Part shown: positions 61,770 to 64,000 of the stretch, piece after piece | Numbering within the stretch: position 1 is the first letter of the stretch | How the letters are laid out: every line of letters begins with the position of its first letter | Origin: Pontibacter sp. E15-1 | GTDB lineage: Bacteria > Bacteroidota > Bacteroidia > Cytophagales > Hymenobacteraceae | Direction of reading: 5' to 3' | Assembly (NCBI RefSeq): GCF_022601975.1 | Contig: NZ_JAKVIR010000013.1 | Location: 62,001-126,000, forward strand | Length of the DNA: 64,000 bases | Notes under the pieces: generated by a model | Database searches by the model: none | The model's input: only the letters and a program-made list of their open reading frames with translations | Told to the model about the DNA's origin: nothing | Translations under genes and position numbers: made by a program

Positions 61770-63839
61770 TTAATTCACGATATTGACGTAGCCGGTAAAC
61801 TTCCTGCCTCCCGGCACGGTGATGACATAGAAATAGGTGCTGACGGGCAGCGGCGCACCCCGGTACGTCCCGTTCCAGTCGCTGCGGTAATTGGTCCGCT
61901 CAAAAATAACGTTGCCCCAGCGGTTGTAGACCAGCACCTTTGCCTCCGGAAGGTAGTTGATGTTGGCAATCTCCCAGGTGTCGTTCACCCCGTCTCCGTT
62001 CGGGGAGAAGGCATTGGGTATAGACAGTTGCTGGCGCACCGCCACCACCAGACTGGTTGTGTCAGCGCAGCCTTCCTCGTTTTGCACCGTCAGGGTATAG
62101 CGGGTGGTCTGGTCTGGCGTGGCAACCGGACTGGCCGCCAATGGGTTGTCCAGTCCGCGTGCGGGGCTCCAGCTGTAGCGCGTGCCCCCACTGCCGCTCA
62201 GCTGAGTGCTCTCGCCAAAGTTGATCTCCGTATCCTGGGCGCTTGCCACGGCCTGGGGCACCGGATTAACCGTTACGGCCACGGGCACGCGCGCGCTTTC
62301 GCAGCCTTTCTTGACGAGCGACACATAATACGTGCGGCTGCTTTGCAGAAAGGGCGTCGTGAAGGTTCCGCTGGTGGAAGCATCGAGGGCAGTGGCGGCA
62401 GTGGCGCTTTCATACCATCTATATTCCCCGGCCGCCCCTCCCGAGGCTGCAATGGTCACCTCCCCGGGGCCGCATGCGCTTGCCTGCGGCTGCACCACAG
62501 GCACCGCTGGCACGGGCCGTACCCGCACGATGATTCTGGAAGAAGACACGGCTGTGCCGCAGGCGTTTTGTACCTGCACGGTATAAGAGCCGCTCTCGGT
62601 GGCCTGCAGCGTGTTACTGCCTGTGGCATACGCTTTTCCATCGCGCAGCCAGGTATAGGTGAGGGTTGTGTTGGCCTCGGTGCTGAGCTCTACTGCGCCG
62701 CCCGCGCAAAACTCTATATCCCCGTTCACGGCAATTTCTGGCGCCACAGGCTTGGTCAGGATAAGAGCCTCTACTGCTACCCGCTCGCTCTCGCACTGTC
62801 CGTTGGTCAGGGCCACGTAATAGGTGGTGGAGGCTGAAAGCTGGGGTGTGGTGAATGTAGCGTCCTGTGCACCGGCAATGGCTGTACCGCCTATTGCTTC
62901 GCTATACCACCTGTACATGCCGGGGCTGCCGCCTGTTGCCGTAAGGGCTACGGAAGTCTGGAGGCAGCCCACGGTTTGCTGCGCTGCAGGCGGATTTGGG
63001 AGGGGCAGCAGTTCCACTGTTTGGCTGTTGCCGCTGGTATAGGTGCCGCATTTGTTGGTGATGCTCGCCGTGTAGGTACCTGCCTCCTGCGCCAGCAGCT
63101 CGTTTGTGCCGCCCGGCACGGAGGCTCCATCCCGGAACCACGCATAGGTCACATCAGGGTAAAGCGGCACCGAGAGCTTCACGCTGGCTCCTTTGCAAAA
63201 GACCAGCTTGCCCGCTGCCTTCACCTCAAAAGCGGGCAGCGGCATCTGTATCTTAAACTCGACCCTGTTGGAGCTGCTCACCGCTCCGCAGAAATTGGAT
63301 AGCTCCACGGTATACACGCCTGCCTGACTCGCTGTGTACGCGTTGGTATTATCGGCTACCTCCACGCCGTTCCTTTTCCATACATAGGAGGCGCCCTCCT
63401 GAGCTGCCACCGTCATTTTAAGGCTGCCCTCCTGGCACACGATTAACTGACCGGTATACTGAATGGTGGGCGTCTTGAGCTTGTCGGCCACCTGCACCAC
63501 CACCTCATCGGCTTTCCCCACGCACCCGTTGGCATCGGTCACTTCCACGGTGTAGGTGCCGGCTCGGGTCACGGTAATGGCGGGTGTGGTGGCCCCGTTG
63601 CTCCATTTATACCTACTGCCAGCCGTGGATGTGAGCAGCACGCTTCCGCCCGAGCACAGGTTAGTGGGGCCATTGGCTGAGATTTTTGGCTTTTCAGGAG
63701 AGGTGCAGGGGCTTTGCTGTATCGGGTAAACAATTTTCCCTGCTCCCATGCTGTGCTCAACAGGTACTACAAAGAAGAATATAACCAATATTATCGCATA
63801 TAGGCTCAAGCTTTGCCAGCCACTACTAGTAATTTTCAT
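61770..63839 (-). CDS. Ig-repeat surface protein with gliding-motility (type B) T9SS C-terminal domain
   Basis: About 689 residues from the ATG at 63839, which starts the signal peptide MKITSSGWQSLSLYAIILVI; an ATG at 63860 would add seven. The mature protein has about seven Ig-like/PKD-like modules. Several carry a CxxG...W...AGxYTV...C pattern (for example LCSGGSVLLTST ... RAGTYTVEVTDANGC). Two contain the variant YRWYSEAIGG / YRWYESATAA. The last roughly 85 residues (IPNAFSPNGDGVNDTWEI ... VLVYNRWGNVIFE ... GRKFTGYVNIVN) match the gliding-motility C-terminal domain. It is probably an adhesin-like surface protein handled by the PorP/SprF protein 24 bases downstream. Confidence 0.93.
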   Translation of the reverse strand: MKITSSGWQSLSLYAIILVIFFFVVPVEHSMGAGKIVYPIQQSPCTSPEKPKISANGPTNLCSGGSVLLTSTAGSRYKWSNGATTPAITVTRAGTYTVEVTDANGCVGKADEVVVQVADKLKTPTIQYTGQLIVCQEGSLKMTVAAQEGASYVWKRNGVEVADNTNAYTASQAGVYTVELSNFCGAVSSSNRVEFKIQMPLPAFEVKAAGKLVFCKGASVKLSVPLYPDVTYAWFRDGASVPGGTNELLAQEAGTYTASITNKCGTYTSGNSQTVELLPLPNPPAAQQTVGCLQTSVALTATGGSPGMYRWYSEAIGGTAIAGAQDATFTTPQLSASTTYYVALTNGQCESERVAVEALILTKPVAPEIAVNGDIEFCAGGAVELSTEANTTLTYTWLRDGKAYATGSNTLQATESGSYTVQVQNACGTAVSSSRIIVRVRPVPAVPVVQPQASACGPGEVTIAASGGAAGEYRWYESATAATALDASTSGTFTTPFLQSSRTYYVSLVKKGCESARVPVAVTVNPVPQAVASAQDTEINFGESTQLSGSGGTRYSWSPARGLDNPLAASPVATPDQTTRYTLTVQNEEGCADTTSLVVAVRQQLSIPNAFSPNGDGVNDTWEIANINYLPEAKVLVYNRWGNVIFERTNYRSDWNGTYRGAPLPVSTYFYVITVPGGRKFTGYVNIVN

Positions 63840-64000
63840 GCTTGAGGGTGAAGCCTGCATAAGTACAAGTAACAGTTATTTATTATGAATAATACTAATA
63901 ACTAATATTAACTTTATATAAAAAATATCTATTTTTTATATTTATAATGTAAAAAAATAAGCAAATTTAAGACAATATCATTTTATATATAGTTCCTGGA

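Overview
The window reads as chromosomal DNA of a Bacteroidota bacterium, most likely a member of the Hymenobacteraceae close to Pontibacter (inference). Support comes from a SusC/SusD pair, four proteins with type IX secretion (T9SS) C-terminal sorting domains, a PorP/SprF protein, lipoproteins with Bacteroidota-style signal peptides, weak ribosome-binding sites and TAnnTTTG-type promoter motifs. No rRNA, tRNA, CRISPR array, phage or complete insertion sequence was seen.

Region 1 (1-9.5 kb) is a set of single genes: a partial M28-type peptidase, a DUF1028-TPR protein, an NYN-LOTUS protein, a small lipoprotein, a ThuA-like lipoprotein, an SGNH hydrolase and a large subtilase with SLH-like repeats and a T9SS signal. 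A 161-bp miniature inverted-repeat element lies at 4207-4367; its 96% identical sibling lies at 27903-28063.

Region 2 (9.6-35.9 kb) is one glucuronoxylan utilization locus. On the minus strand it has xylA-xylB, then a GH10 xylanase lipoprotein, an SDR oxidoreductase, a GH67 alpha-glucuronidase and a LacI regulator. On the plus strand it has a second LacI regulator, SusC/SusD, a CBM-GH10-T9SS xylanase, a SASA-type acetylesterase, a CE15 glucuronoyl esterase, UxuA and a GH115 alpha-glucuronidase. Together these can cut the xylan backbone, remove acetyl groups, cleave lignin-glucuronate esters, release (methyl)glucuronic acid from polymer (GH115) and oligomer (GH67) ends, and pass xylose and glucuronate into central metabolism. 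LacI-type palindromic operators lie in both regulator intergenic regions.

Region 3 (36-50.9 kb) holds a Kelch-type T9SS protein, dnaK, and a compact surface-polysaccharide operon: a Wzm/Wzt ABC exporter, six GT2 glycosyltransferases (one fused to a methyltransferase) and a polysaccharide deacetylase. A multispanning membrane protein of unknown function follows.

Region 4 (52.4-64 kb) is mostly housekeeping: purE-purK, a small membrane protein, a MarC-family protein, hemE, and an aminotransferase-heptokinase-TrkH operon. It ends with an adjacent pair, a giant Ig-repeat protein with a gliding-motility (type B) C-terminal domain and its probable PorP/SprF partner.
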